NCBI GenBank assembly: GCA_964538065.1
Contig: CAZIDG010000008.1
Span: 22,873-86,872, forward strand
Length of the DNA stretch: 64,000 nucleotides
Direction: 5' to 3'
Source: G963664225 sp964538065
GTDB lineage: Bacteria > Verrucomicrobiota > Verrucomicrobiia > Limisphaerales > UBA1319
A program made the position numbers and the translations under genes. Positions 26,083 through 34,517 of this stretch are shown piece by piece. How positions within the stretch are numbered: position 1 is the first letter of the stretch; the number at the start of each line of letters is the position of its first letter. Below the pieces are notes generated by a model. That model saw only the letters and a list, made by a program, of their open reading frames with translations, was not told where the DNA came from and did no database searches.

Positions 26083-26218
26083 GCCTTATCCTTTATGCCG
26101 GAACCGACCTGACAGCAAGGCGAATTGGTCAAAGCCGGGCCTTTGAGTTCCATGCGCACCCGGCCTTGGGGTATGAACTTGTCAATCCAAGGTGCGGCGG
26201 TTAGGTTCGAGGCGTGGC

Positions 26219-26442
26219 ATGAACGAGGACGCACATCACGAATCCCCGCGCATCAAGGTCGTGGGACGACGCACTGGAACCCCCTCCGATTTGTCCATTG
26301 CGACCAGCAACCAACGCCAGTCCATCGAATGGCGCAAGGCCTTGGGGGGGTGCGGATTCCCAAAGGGGTATTTCGTTTCAAAACTCACGAAGAAGCTGAC
26401 GAATGGTTATGGAAAATAATCACCCGTCCCCGGGAGGATTAG
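26219..26442 (+). pseudogene. small hypothetical gene broken at a G-run (frameshift)
   Basis: The ATG at 26219 with GAGG 6 nt upstream opens a frame reading '..SIEWRKALGG'. At the seven-G run 26344-26350 the sensible protein switches to the -1 frame and continues 'VRIPKGVFRFKTHEEADEWL' plus 'WKIITRPRED' to TAG at 26442. One additional G would restore a 74-residue protein. The C-terminal part ('IPKGV.RF.THEEA..W') looks conserved, as in small uncharacterised proteins. Possibilities are a true frameshift, a homopolymer sequencing error or programmed slippage. It stands 19 bp before the glycosylase gene and may be its operon partner. Confidence 0.6.
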
Positions 26443-26461
26443 AACCGCACCTCGCTCATTC

Positions 26462-27217
26462 ATGAAACCCAGTTCGGCGACATTACATCGCGCCTATCAT
26501 CTGGTATTCAGACACTACGGACACCAACACTGGTGGCCGGGTGACACGCCGTTCGAGATATGCGTTGGGGCCATTTTGACCCAGAACACCAACTGGGGGA
26601 ACGTGGAAAAGGCCATTGGCCAACTCAAACAGGCCGGAGTGATGGATCCAGCGTCGATGTATGGGCTTAAAGAGGCAAGACTCGCTGAGTTCATCCGGCC
26701 AGCCGGTTACTACAACGTAAAAGCCAAACGCCTCCGTGCCTTCCTTGAGGTCATCATGTGCTCGTTCCACGGTTCCTTGGAGTCCATGCTTGCCCAGCCA
26801 CTGGATCGGTTGCGATCCCAATTGCTTTCCATTAAGGGCATTGGCCCTGAAACGGCCGATAGCATGGTTCTTTATGCTGCGGAACAGGCCAGCTTCGTCA
26901 TTGATGCCTATACGAGGCGGATTTTTGCACGGCATGGCTGGTGCGCACCGGATGTGGATTACCATGACCTGCAACGTGTCTGCATGACCGTTCTGGAGAA
27001 GGATTGGCGTGTGGAGGGTCTTCCTCATGAACATGGAGGAGGGGGGGAGGGCCCTGTTCCTGAACATGGCAAGGCCGACCTGGTCGATTATTGGCAGGAT
27101 TACCATGCCCAATTGGTGAATATTGGAAAGGACTTCTGCCGCCCCAAATCTCCTCGATGTGTGGAATGTCCCCTGGCGGCTTTGCTCCCTGATGGACGTC
27201 CTGTTGAGACGCCATGA
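26462..27217 (+). CDS. endonuclease III-like HhH-GPD DNA glycosylase
   Basis: A 251-residue base-excision enzyme. The six-helix domain begins 'PGDTPFEICVGAILTQNTNW', the helix-hairpin-helix is 'LLSIKGIGPETADSMVLYA' and the catalytic Asp lies in 'SFVIDAYTRRIFARHG'. The position of the bifunctional Lys of Nth is Glu (GIGPETA), as in MagIII-type monofunctional glycosylases, so an AP-lyase activity is not expected. The C-terminal cluster motif is 'CRPKSPRCVECPLAALL': three of the usual four Cys, the last missing. A Gly-rich insertion 'HEHGGGGEGPVPEHGK' (about 197-212) interrupts the domain. The base removed cannot be told. Confidence 0.85.
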   Translation: MKPSSATLHRAYHLVFRHYGHQHWWPGDTPFEICVGAILTQNTNWGNVEKAIGQLKQAGVMDPASMYGLKEARLAEFIRPAGYYNVKAKRLRAFLEVIMCSFHGSLESMLAQPLDRLRSQLLSIKGIGPETADSMVLYAAEQASFVIDAYTRRIFARHGWCAPDVDYHDLQRVCMTVLEKDWRVEGLPHEHGGGGEGPVPEHGKADLVDYWQDYHAQLVNIGKDFCRPKSPRCVECPLAALLPDGRPVETP

Positions 27218-27231
27218 TGTTGAGGTATAAT
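27204..27231 (+). promoter_or_regulatory. near-consensus sigma-70 promoter for nuoMN
   Basis: TTGAGA (27204-27209), a 16-bp spacer and TATAAT (27226-27231): 11 of 12 consensus positions. Transcription would begin near 27238, leaving a leader of about 147 nt before nuoM. It overlaps the end of the glycosylase gene. Confidence 0.65.
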
Positions 27232-27384
27232 AGGAAGGGGTAACGCGTTCCGGCACAATTTCTATCGTTGCTTGAATCCCTCATGATTGGTAAAAGATGT
27301 CCTTGATGATCTGCGATACAACAGCGTCGAGCATGCAGGGATGGTTCTCGCGCCGGCAGTGGACCAACGCGTGAGGATTACCGC

Positions 27385-28920
27385 ATGTCACCTCTTACTT
27401 TATTGATTCTATTGCCCTGGCTGGGGGCGCTGCTGGTGTTGTTTACACCGCGCGACCTTAAATTGCTCATGAGGGCCATGGCGGCGTCGGCTTCACTGGT
27501 CACCATGCTGGTGGCAGTTGTGCTCTTTGTGCTGTTTCCCACAGGCAGTTCGGATTTTCAATATGTTCAAAAAGTGCCCTGGGTGGAATCCCTTGGCATA
27601 TCCTATCATGTGGGGGCGGACGGGATAAACATCGGCCTTCTCCTCATGGGGGCCATCGTTGGTTTTGCCGCAACATGCGTTTCCTGGGAGATCAAGCACA
27701 AGGTTAAGGAATACTACGTGCTCCTGCTGGTAATGCTCGGGGGCATTTTGGGCGCTTTTGCATCACTGGATATTTTCTTTTTCTATTTCTTTCACGAACT
27801 GGCGCTCATCCCCACGTTCATCATGATTGGTGTATGGGGGCGAGGTGAACGCAAGAACTACGCCACCTTTCAGATCACGATCTACCTGAGCCTGGGAGCG
27901 CTCCTGGCCCTGCTGGGGTTGGTGGCGCTGTATCTGCAATCGGGCATCCAGTCCTTCGACATGGTTGAATTGACGCGGCATTTCCAACAGCATCCCTTAA
28001 CAGGACGCGCGCAGCATCTGATCTTTCCCTTCCTGTTGTTTGGTTTTGGAATCCTGGTTTCCCTGTGGCCATTTCACAGTTGGGCGCCATTGGGGTATGC
28101 TTCAGCGCCGACGGCCACCGCCATGCTGCATGCCGGCGTGCTTAAGAAGTTCGGCCTCTACGGCCTGTTGCGGATTGCCATGCCGTTCATGCCCGAGGCA
28201 TCGCAGACCTGGATGCAATTGCTCGCATGGCTGTGCCTGGGCAACATCCTCTATTGTGGTTTTGTGGCGATGCGTCAGAAAGACCTCAACATGCTGATCG
28301 GCAATTCGAGCGTGGCGCACATGGGCTTTGCCTTTCTGGGCATCGCAAGCCTGAATTTAATCGGATTCACCGGCGCCGTGATGGTCATGGTGGCGCATGG
28401 TTTGCTCGCGGCTTTGACGTTTGCCCTGAGCGGCTACCTGTACCAGCAGACCAGGACCCTTGAGATGGAGAAAATGGGGGGGCTTCTGCGGGGGATTCCT
28501 TTCATCGGGGCCCTGATGGTGATGGCCATGCTGGCCGGATGCGGCTTGCCGGGATTCCCGAACTTTGTGGGTGAGGCGATGGTGTTTTTTGGCGCCTGGA
28601 AGGCTTGGCCCTGGATCACCGCCCTGGCGGTGTGGGGCGCCTTGGTGGTGGGAGCCGTTTATATGCTTCGTGCGATTCGTGCCATCCTCCATGGTCCCAT
28701 GCCCGAGACGATGAAGGTGGTGTCCGATGCCAGTAATCCCTGGCGCAAGCTGCCCTTTGTGATCCTGGCGGTTGTGTTGCTTGTGTTCGGCTGTTTTCCA
28801 CGGTTGCTGGTGGACAAGATCAAGCCCAGCATCAACCCGTTGGTTCAGATGGCGGCGCCGGTTGGTGGATCGCCCACGCAAGCGGTTGCCGTTGAAGGGA
28901 GTCGCGGGAGCATTCGTTGA
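27385..28920 (+). CDS. nuoM: NADH-quinone oxidoreductase subunit M
   Basis: A 511-residue antiporter-like membrane subunit of complex I with about 14 helices. Key sites are the TM5 glutamate in 'FFHELALIPTFIMIGVWG', the broken-helix region 'LWPFHSWAPLGYASAPTATA' with 'GVLKKFGLYGLLR' (proton-channel Lys), and 'IGNSSVAHMGFAFLGIASLN'. These are NuoM rather than NuoL/N features. It is followed by nuoN with a 4-bp overlap. No other nuo genes precede it, since the upstream gene is a DNA glycosylase. The complex would translocate protons while reducing quinone. The C-terminal 40 residues after 'PRLLVDKIKPSI' are low-complexity. Confidence 0.93.
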   Translation: MSPLTLLILLPWLGALLVLFTPRDLKLLMRAMAASASLVTMLVAVVLFVLFPTGSSDFQYVQKVPWVESLGISYHVGADGINIGLLLMGAIVGFAATCVSWEIKHKVKEYYVLLLVMLGGILGAFASLDIFFFYFFHELALIPTFIMIGVWGRGERKNYATFQITIYLSLGALLALLGLVALYLQSGIQSFDMVELTRHFQQHPLTGRAQHLIFPFLLFGFGILVSLWPFHSWAPLGYASAPTATAMLHAGVLKKFGLYGLLRIAMPFMPEASQTWMQLLAWLCLGNILYCGFVAMRQKDLNMLIGNSSVAHMGFAFLGIASLNLIGFTGAVMVMVAHGLLAALTFALSGYLYQQTRTLEMEKMGGLLRGIPFIGALMVMAMLAGCGLPGFPNFVGEAMVFFGAWKAWPWITALAVWGALVVGAVYMLRAIRAILHGPMPETMKVVSDASNPWRKLPFVILAVVLLVFGCFPRLLVDKIKPSINPLVQMAAPVGGSPTQAVAVEGSRGSIR

Positions 28921-30377
28921 TTTGCATCATGAACATATCGTTGACCATTTTGGAATGGGCCGTGGTGGCCATCGGATTGCTCCTGATCCTGCTCGATCTT
29001 TGGGTGCCGCATGATTTCAAGCGCACCCTCAGCCACGGTGCGGCCGTGCTGCTTGTGGGGCTCTTCGCTGCCACCTTCTTCATGGACGTGTCGGTGGCAC
29101 GCCATGCCTTTGGCCAGATGTATGTCATGGATGGCCTGGCATTGTTCTTTAAGCGGTTCTTTCTGCTGGCGGCTGCGGGCGTGATGGTCATGGCCAATGA
29201 CCAGTTCCGGGGAAAGCGCGAAGGGGGTGTCGAATACTCCGTTTTGGTGCTGTTTGCCCTGGCGGGCATGATGTGGGCGGCTTCGGCGAATGATTTCAGC
29301 ATGCTGTTTGTCTCGGTGGAATTGATCGCGGTGAGCTTTTATGTGCTCGTCAGCTATCTGCGCCACGAGATGGGATCGATCGAAGCGGGGGCCAAGTACC
29401 TCATTCTGGCAGCCCTGGCTTCTGCGTTCATGGTGTTTGGCATTGCGCTGATCTTTGGCGGGACGGGAACGCTCTCCTTCTCGCAATTGGCACAAGCGTC
29501 AGGAACCAACAGACTGTTTCAGTTCGGTGTGGCCATGGTCTTGATTGGTCTGGGCTTCAAATTGGCGGCGTTTCCCTTCCAGATTTGGGCGCCCGATGTT
29601 TATCAAGGCGCTCCCACCCCGACGACCGCCTTCCTGGCCGTGGGATCCAAGGCGGCGGGCGTGGTGTTGCTTCTGCGCGTGCTGTTTGGAGCGGCTCCCC
29701 AGATCACCCAGCATTGGCAGACGCTGCTGCTGGTGACCTCTGGCATCACGATCCTATATGGCAATCTCTGTGCCATCCCTCAACGCAACATCAAGAGGCT
29801 CATGGGATATTCGAGCATTGCCAACGCCGGTTATCTGTTGCTGGGAGTGGCAGCCATGAGTGGGGCCGGTGCTTCAGCCGTTCTCTATTATCTTGCGGGC
29901 TACCTCTTTACCTTGGTGGCGGCCTTTGCGGTCATTGGCCTGGTCATGCGGCAGTTGGACCGGAGTGCGGATATCGGGACCTTTGCGGGCCTGCACCAAA
30001 GGGCGCCCCTGCTGGCCGCCGCCTTGACGCTGGCCATGGTGTCCCTCTCGGGCATACCGCCGCTGGCTGGATTTTTTGGAAAATTTCTCATCATCAAGGC
30101 GGCCGTAGCCCACGCAATGAATGATCCGCTTTGGATGGGACTGATAGTGGTGGCCCTGATTGGGATCCTGGTGTCGTTCTATTACTATCTGGGTGTGGTC
30201 AGGGCAATCTTTTGGGGCAAGCCGTCCGAAGAACAGGCCACACCCATTGAAGTGCCTGTTTCACTCAAATGGGTTTTGTATGCTGCCATGGCTGGGATTT
30301 TCTATCTCGGCATCATGCCCGGGCGCGTTCTGGCCTGGTCCCAATACGCGGCCCAGGCGCTGAACCTCCCTCAATAA
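28917..30377 (+). CDS. nuoN: NADH-quinone oxidoreductase subunit N
   Basis: A 486-residue complex I membrane subunit. Conserved blocks include 'SANDFSMLFVSVELIAVSFY', 'EAGAKYLILAALASAFMVFG', 'AFPFQIWAPDVYQGAPTPTT' followed by 'AFLAVGSKAAG' (channel Lys), and 'RLMGYSSIANAGYLLLG'. A TTG at 28917 is taken as the start because GGGAG lies 6 nt upstream and it overlaps the nuoM stop by 4 bp. The alternative ATG at 28929 gives a 482-residue protein but has poor spacing. Order nuoM-nuoN is the usual operon end. Convergent to the glycosidase gene. Confidence 0.92.
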   Translation: MICIMNISLTILEWAVVAIGLLLILLDLWVPHDFKRTLSHGAAVLLVGLFAATFFMDVSVARHAFGQMYVMDGLALFFKRFFLLAAAGVMVMANDQFRGKREGGVEYSVLVLFALAGMMWAASANDFSMLFVSVELIAVSFYVLVSYLRHEMGSIEAGAKYLILAALASAFMVFGIALIFGGTGTLSFSQLAQASGTNRLFQFGVAMVLIGLGFKLAAFPFQIWAPDVYQGAPTPTTAFLAVGSKAAGVVLLLRVLFGAAPQITQHWQTLLLVTSGITILYGNLCAIPQRNIKRLMGYSSIANAGYLLLGVAAMSGAGASAVLYYLAGYLFTLVAAFAVIGLVMRQLDRSADIGTFAGLHQRAPLLAAALTLAMVSLSGIPPLAGFFGKFLIIKAAVAHAMNDPLWMGLIVVALIGILVSFYYYLGVVRAIFWGKPSEEQATPIEVPVSLKWVLYAAMAGIFYLGIMPGRVLAWSQYAAQALNLPQ

Positions 30378-30389
30378 AATGCTGCAAGA

Positions 30390-30415
30390 CGTCTGGCATT
30401 CTGCAATGCCAGACG
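30390..30415. terminator. strong hairpin between convergent nuoN and glycosidase genes
   Basis: An 11-bp perfect stem (CGTCTGGCATT / AATGCCAGACG) with loop CTGC. No real U-tract on the plus strand, and on the minus strand only a weak one at a distance. It probably terminates or stabilises both transcripts. Confidence 0.5.
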
Positions 30416-30433
30416 CTCAACGAGGATTCATCC

Positions 30434-33175
30434 CTACGGTTGCCTGATCAACTGGGATGGTGTTTGTGTTGTGAAATCCACCGTTTCACCTTTCGAACCA
30501 TAATACCCGCCCCAGCCGACTCGTACTTCACTTATATGGCGGGTGTCGAGGGTTCCTTTGGTGCTCTGGGACCAGCCGGCTTGCTCAAAACGGCTTAGGG
30601 GAACCACGGTGCGTTCCCTGCCGGCAGCGCTCAGCGAACGGCCGGTTCGGGCCAGATACTCTGTGCCATCCTTATCCCGAAGAACAAGAAGCAACTCCGT
30701 GGAGGTGGCTTGCCCTTCAGGCACCACGGTGTCCAGAACCAGGGCTTCCGCCTGGCTCAAATCCTGAGTTTGTTCATAAGGGAATGACAGGAACAGGTAG
30801 GTGTCCACCTGGCCTTTGGTCAATGTCGCGCGCGCGCGCCAGCCATCTGACTGTGTCCCCTGGGCAGGGACTGGCTCAAGGGTTTCGCGGACAAATTCGC
30901 CACGGCCCACGGTTGGCTTGACTCCAGGCAGCGGCTGTGGGGTTAAACTGGGAAGTGCAACGCTTTGGCGAAGACGGCTTCCGCGCACGGGCTGATCCGT
31001 GGTGAAGATCACGCCGCCATAGGCTCCGAGCGACAGTTCCATGTTCGGTTTCTGCTCGCGGGCACTCACTGTGCCGGTGGCTGGATTCCATTCCCGCACG
31101 GCTTGAGCACCCTTGATACATACAGAGCCATTCCAAGTTTTCGGGGAATCGTTGATGACAAAAAAGACCTCCGAGCCGTGCACATGGCGATGGGTTACCC
31201 GCAGGGGCGACTTGCCATCTGCGATGGTGAAATCCGCCTGTAACGCCTGATCAAGAATGGAGGGCAACAGGTTTTCAAAGCCCGTGGGAAGGTACACAGC
31301 CATTCCACCGGAAGAGAACGCATGGACCGAAGGCATCGTTCGATCCGTGCCAAACACGGAATTTCCCCATGCCTGCACCTCTCGTGCAGGGAAGGATTGG
31401 TCTGTGTTAGCAGGCGTTGCCCCGATGGCAATGACCATTCCACCGGATTGAAGGAAACGTTTGATGGTTTTCCATGCAGACGACGGCAGCGTGTCTGCAC
31501 CGGGCAAAACAATACAGCGCCATCGCAATTGGCCATGAACAAGTTCACCGTTTTCGACCCTGGACTCGTCCAAAGCCATGGCGTCAATGACTGTAAAGTC
31601 GCGTTGATGAGCAAACAACAGATCCGTTGTGGCGTTAAACAGGTGCTCGCGCTGCACACAACCGGGGGCCGAACCCGACAAGTGACGGGCTGGCACATAG
31701 CGGGACCAGAGGCTGTTGACGGGGTGGAGCACCGCAATATCGGCCACTTGATGACCGCCGCGCAACATGCCAGCGATTCGACCCACCCATTCGTTGAGGC
31801 GTCGCAGGGCCGCATCGTCCAGATCGGCGAAGGAGTAGTAGCTGGTGATGGAATTGATGCCAGCCACCATCAATCGATTCAGGGTGCCGCGCATCTCATC
31901 TTCCGTCACGATGCGGACTGGCCGTTTGTCTCCAGATCCCCGGTAATGCTGCACATGATCGGAGGTTTCGGACATGACCAGGGATCGATTTTCCAATTCC
32001 GCGGCGCTGCTGGCCAGGCGGGCAATCCGCCACTGCACCTCGCTGGGAATGCTCGTCAGACAGTCGATGCTGGGGGCGTCCAGGCGGCGCAGGCAACCCA
32101 TGAAATCACCATACAGGGGCACTTGTCCCACCATGCTTTCCTCCATGAGCAGATGGCCTCCGGAGCGGATGCCATGTTTCTGACACCATAATTGAATCTG
32201 GCCAAAATAGTGGTTTGCAGTGAGATCGCCCACCGTGGCCCAGAAATCGTATCGGATCCGCTCACCCACGCCGGTGGTGTCATAGAGCAAACGGGGGAGG
32301 AGGGGGGGCAGGGCGCGGCCATGGCGTTTTTCAAATGCCGCGGGCAGCTCTGCCGCCCAGGGCAGGACCCGGTAAGGCATCGGCCTGAGGAAAAGGCTCA
32401 TCAAGGAGGGTTCATCGGTGAATGTCGCCTGAAAATACTCACCCAAAGGGCGGGGCAGTTGATGGAGGTATTGCTCGTGGGTGACTTCAATGAAGCGACG
32501 CGTGGCGGCACCCGACATCAGGTTCGGATATCGCTCCTTTGAAAATAGATTGTTGTCCGCATGCGTGCCCTCATGAAGGGGGGCCATCGTGATGCCCAGA
32601 ACCTGCCAGGAACCCTTGGGAGGCTGCCATTGAAGCGTGCCATTGCGGGCTCCCTGGGCCAGATCGATCCGCTGCATGACGTCTATTCGCCCCTGGATGA
32701 CAGGATAGGCCTCCAGCAACAGTAAATCGCCTGGTGGGAGGGACAGTGTTACTTCCTGTCCGTCGGTGCGTTGCTCGGCGATGAGCAGGCCCTGAGCCTG
32801 CCATTCAGGGTGTCCTCGCAGGGTGAGACCTCCGGCCATGCCGGAGGGATAGCCTTTTTCATCGTATAACCACATGGACATGCCGCGGGCATGGGCGGTT
32901 TCACAGGCGCGACGGAACGCCTCCCAGTGGGTGGGGCTTTCCAGATATTGATCGAAGGAGACATTGCATACCACGCCCCCAAAACCTTGTGCCAGCAATC
33001 GATCGATCAATTGGTCCTGCGCCGCCGGGGCATCGGGCCAATTGTGGATGATCTTGAGAATGCGTGTGTCTCCCGATGGCGAGGCGAAACGGGCTGGATC
33101 CAGCGATTCAGAAGTGGCTGCGTTTGCCATCCAGCCACCCCATATACAGAGTGCAATAACCAATGCTTGAAGCAT
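30434..33175 (-). CDS. large secreted glycoside hydrolase-like protein (GH106/rhamnosidase-like)
   Basis: A 913-residue exported protein (signal peptide to 'ANAATSE'). Residues about 35-480 form a TIM-barrel-like region with 'MWLYDEKGYPSGMAGG', 'YFQATFTDEPSLM' and 'HGIRSGGHLLMEESM', which resembles the GH106-type alpha-L-rhamnosidase relatives of Verrucomicrobia and Bacteroidota. The 'TDEPSL' Glu and 'MEES' Glu are candidate acids. A flavodoxin-like glutamine-amidotransferase-type middle ('IVLPGADTLPSSAWKTIKRF') and beta-sandwich tails follow (about 700-913). It is the last gene of the nfeD-floA operon, 2 bp after the RibD-like gene. Exact family and substrate are uncertain. Confidence 0.65.
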   Translation of the reverse strand: MLQALVIALCIWGGWMANAATSESLDPARFASPSGDTRILKIIHNWPDAPAAQDQLIDRLLAQGFGGVVCNVSFDQYLESPTHWEAFRRACETAHARGMSMWLYDEKGYPSGMAGGLTLRGHPEWQAQGLLIAEQRTDGQEVTLSLPPGDLLLLEAYPVIQGRIDVMQRIDLAQGARNGTLQWQPPKGSWQVLGITMAPLHEGTHADNNLFSKERYPNLMSGAATRRFIEVTHEQYLHQLPRPLGEYFQATFTDEPSLMSLFLRPMPYRVLPWAAELPAAFEKRHGRALPPLLPRLLYDTTGVGERIRYDFWATVGDLTANHYFGQIQLWCQKHGIRSGGHLLMEESMVGQVPLYGDFMGCLRRLDAPSIDCLTSIPSEVQWRIARLASSAAELENRSLVMSETSDHVQHYRGSGDKRPVRIVTEDEMRGTLNRLMVAGINSITSYYSFADLDDAALRRLNEWVGRIAGMLRGGHQVADIAVLHPVNSLWSRYVPARHLSGSAPGCVQREHLFNATTDLLFAHQRDFTVIDAMALDESRVENGELVHGQLRWRCIVLPGADTLPSSAWKTIKRFLQSGGMVIAIGATPANTDQSFPAREVQAWGNSVFGTDRTMPSVHAFSSGGMAVYLPTGFENLLPSILDQALQADFTIADGKSPLRVTHRHVHGSEVFFVINDSPKTWNGSVCIKGAQAVREWNPATGTVSAREQKPNMELSLGAYGGVIFTTDQPVRGSRLRQSVALPSLTPQPLPGVKPTVGRGEFVRETLEPVPAQGTQSDGWRARATLTKGQVDTYLFLSFPYEQTQDLSQAEALVLDTVVPEGQATSTELLLVLRDKDGTEYLARTGRSLSAAGRERTVVPLSRFEQAGWSQSTKGTLDTRHISEVRVGWGGYYGSKGETVDFTTQTPSQLIRQP

Positions 33176-33177
33176 GG

Positions 33178-33891
33178 TTACGGATGATGCCCGGGGGCTT
33201 TTCGAAAAACCAGAAACAATTCACCTTTTACACAACGACTGGAAACCAGCTTGAACTGGGCGGCATCGGCCAGTGTCGGACAGCCTGTGCCATCGGCAAT
33301 GGTGGGGGCGGAACGACCGCCAAAAATCAAAGGGCGTATGGCGAGATGCAGTTCGTTAATGCAGCCCTCTTCAAGCAGGGAGGCGTTCAAGTCTCCATCG
33401 CCTTCGCAAAGGAGATGCCTGATTCCCCACTGTTTACGAAGCCATGGCAGGGCCTGGGACCAATCGATCGTTTTTTGACCACACACGAAAACATCATCGG
33501 CCAGCGTGCGCAGGCGGGCGAGGACACCAGCTCCAACGCAGCGGGGGGTGAGGATGATGATGGGGCAAAGGCGTTTTTTGAAGATTGTGGCGTTGGGGTT
33601 TACCGATCCCGAGCTGGCGACCACGATCCATGGGCCTGGATGGGTTTGTTCAAGTTTGTTCTTCAAACGCGAATGGCGTGCCTGTTCTTTTTCCATGGGC
33701 ATGTCATTCGTTTCAATCGTTCCAGCAGACACCATGATGGCATCTGAGGAGGCGCGCATTTTTTGTAAATAATGCTGGTCGCATGGGCTGCCAGCCGGGG
33801 AAACCAATCGGTTCGCGGTGGCAGTCTTGCCATCGGCGCTCATGACCATGAAGACCGAGATGCTGGGACGCTTTGGAGTCACGACAGGCAT
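33178..33891 (-). CDS. RibD C-terminal / dihydrofolate reductase-like NAD(P)H reductase
   Basis: A 237-residue protein with the RibD_C fold: 'RPSISVFMVMSADGKTA' at the N-terminus, 'SSDAIMVSAGTIETND', 'WGIRHLLCEGDGDLNASLLE' and 'LHLAIRPLIFGGRSAPT'. Enzymes of this fold reduce pyrimidine or folate-like substrates using NADPH. It lacks a RibD deaminase domain and no other riboflavin gene is adjacent, so a stand-alone reductase role is likely. The start at 33891 (MPVVTPKRPS) places it 19 bp after the preceding gene, whereas the longer frame from 33963 would overlap it. It sits in the floA operon, an odd context. Confidence 0.8.
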   Translation of the reverse strand: MPVVTPKRPSISVFMVMSADGKTATANRLVSPAGSPCDQHYLQKMRASSDAIMVSAGTIETNDMPMEKEQARHSRLKNKLEQTHPGPWIVVASSGSVNPNATIFKKRLCPIIILTPRCVGAGVLARLRTLADDVFVCGQKTIDWSQALPWLRKQWGIRHLLCEGDGDLNASLLEEGCINELHLAIRPLIFGGRSAPTIADGTGCPTLADAAQFKLVSSRCVKGELFLVFRKAPGHHP

Positions 33892-33910
33892 TGTTCCGAG
33901 CCCATGCGGA

Positions 33911-34507
33911 TTATGCCGAAGGGTCCAGCGCTTTGGGCGAACTGAAAATGAGCGAAGCCACAAAGGCGCGTCGCAACTCGGCGGGCTGGCGCAGGGAGCG
34001 GATGGTTTCGGCGTGGGGTGACACCTTCACGACTGGAGGCGGCCCAGACATTGTTTCCGGTTTGAGATCGCCCGCTTTGGCGAGACGATCCATGACATTG
34101 GCCTCAAGATCTTCACCCTTGTTGATGACCTGGGCTGTTTGCTTCAACGTGGGAAGTGAAACAAGCGGTCGGATGGGAGGGGCCTGTTGAGTGACTACAG
34201 GCCGGATGAGTGGTCTGAGCTCAGGTGGCCTGTCGACTTTGACCACGATTGGCTTGATCACCACTGGCGGTTTGGGGACCGGAGGGGCCGAAACCACAGG
34301 GGGAGCGGGCGGTTTGGGCTTGGTCTCCGTGTCTTCAAGCAAATCCCTCAGCTCATCCTCCCAATTTCTGGGCCGGCCGGGGGCAACGGGGCGTCCGGGA
34401 GCCGGTTGCTCCCCCTCTTGTCCTTCCTCGGGTTGTCCTCGCTTTTTCAGCCAGTTGACCAGGGCCGAAAAGAGGATGACAACGATGAAAATGATCAGTT
34501 GTTCCAT
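33911..34507 (-). CDS. Pro-rich single-pass membrane protein, unknown
   Basis: A 198-residue protein starting with one membrane helix ('MEQLIIFIVVILFSALVNWL'), a basic/acidic segment containing 'NWEDELRDLLEDTE', then a long proline/valine-rich stretch (about 60-120, many PP and PPV units), and a helical C-terminal third ending 'RRAFVASLIFSSPKALDPSA'. The cytoplasmic tail looks like a flexible scaffold. It begins 10 bp after floA, so it is probably a membrane-microdomain partner of the flotillin. I recognise no named family. A terminal segment of the form 'LR.AFV.S.I...P.AL' recurs in other flotillin-neighbour proteins in my experience, but that is not demonstrated here. Confidence 0.65.
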   Translation of the reverse strand: MEQLIIFIVVILFSALVNWLKKRGQPEEGQEGEQPAPGRPVAPGRPRNWEDELRDLLEDTETKPKPPAPPVVSAPPVPKPPVVIKPIVVKVDRPPELRPLIRPVVTQQAPPIRPLVSLPTLKQTAQVINKGEDLEANVMDRLAKAGDLKPETMSGPPPVVKVSPHAETIRSLRQPAELRRAFVASLIFSSPKALDPSA

Positions 34508-34517
34508 GCGATGCTAA

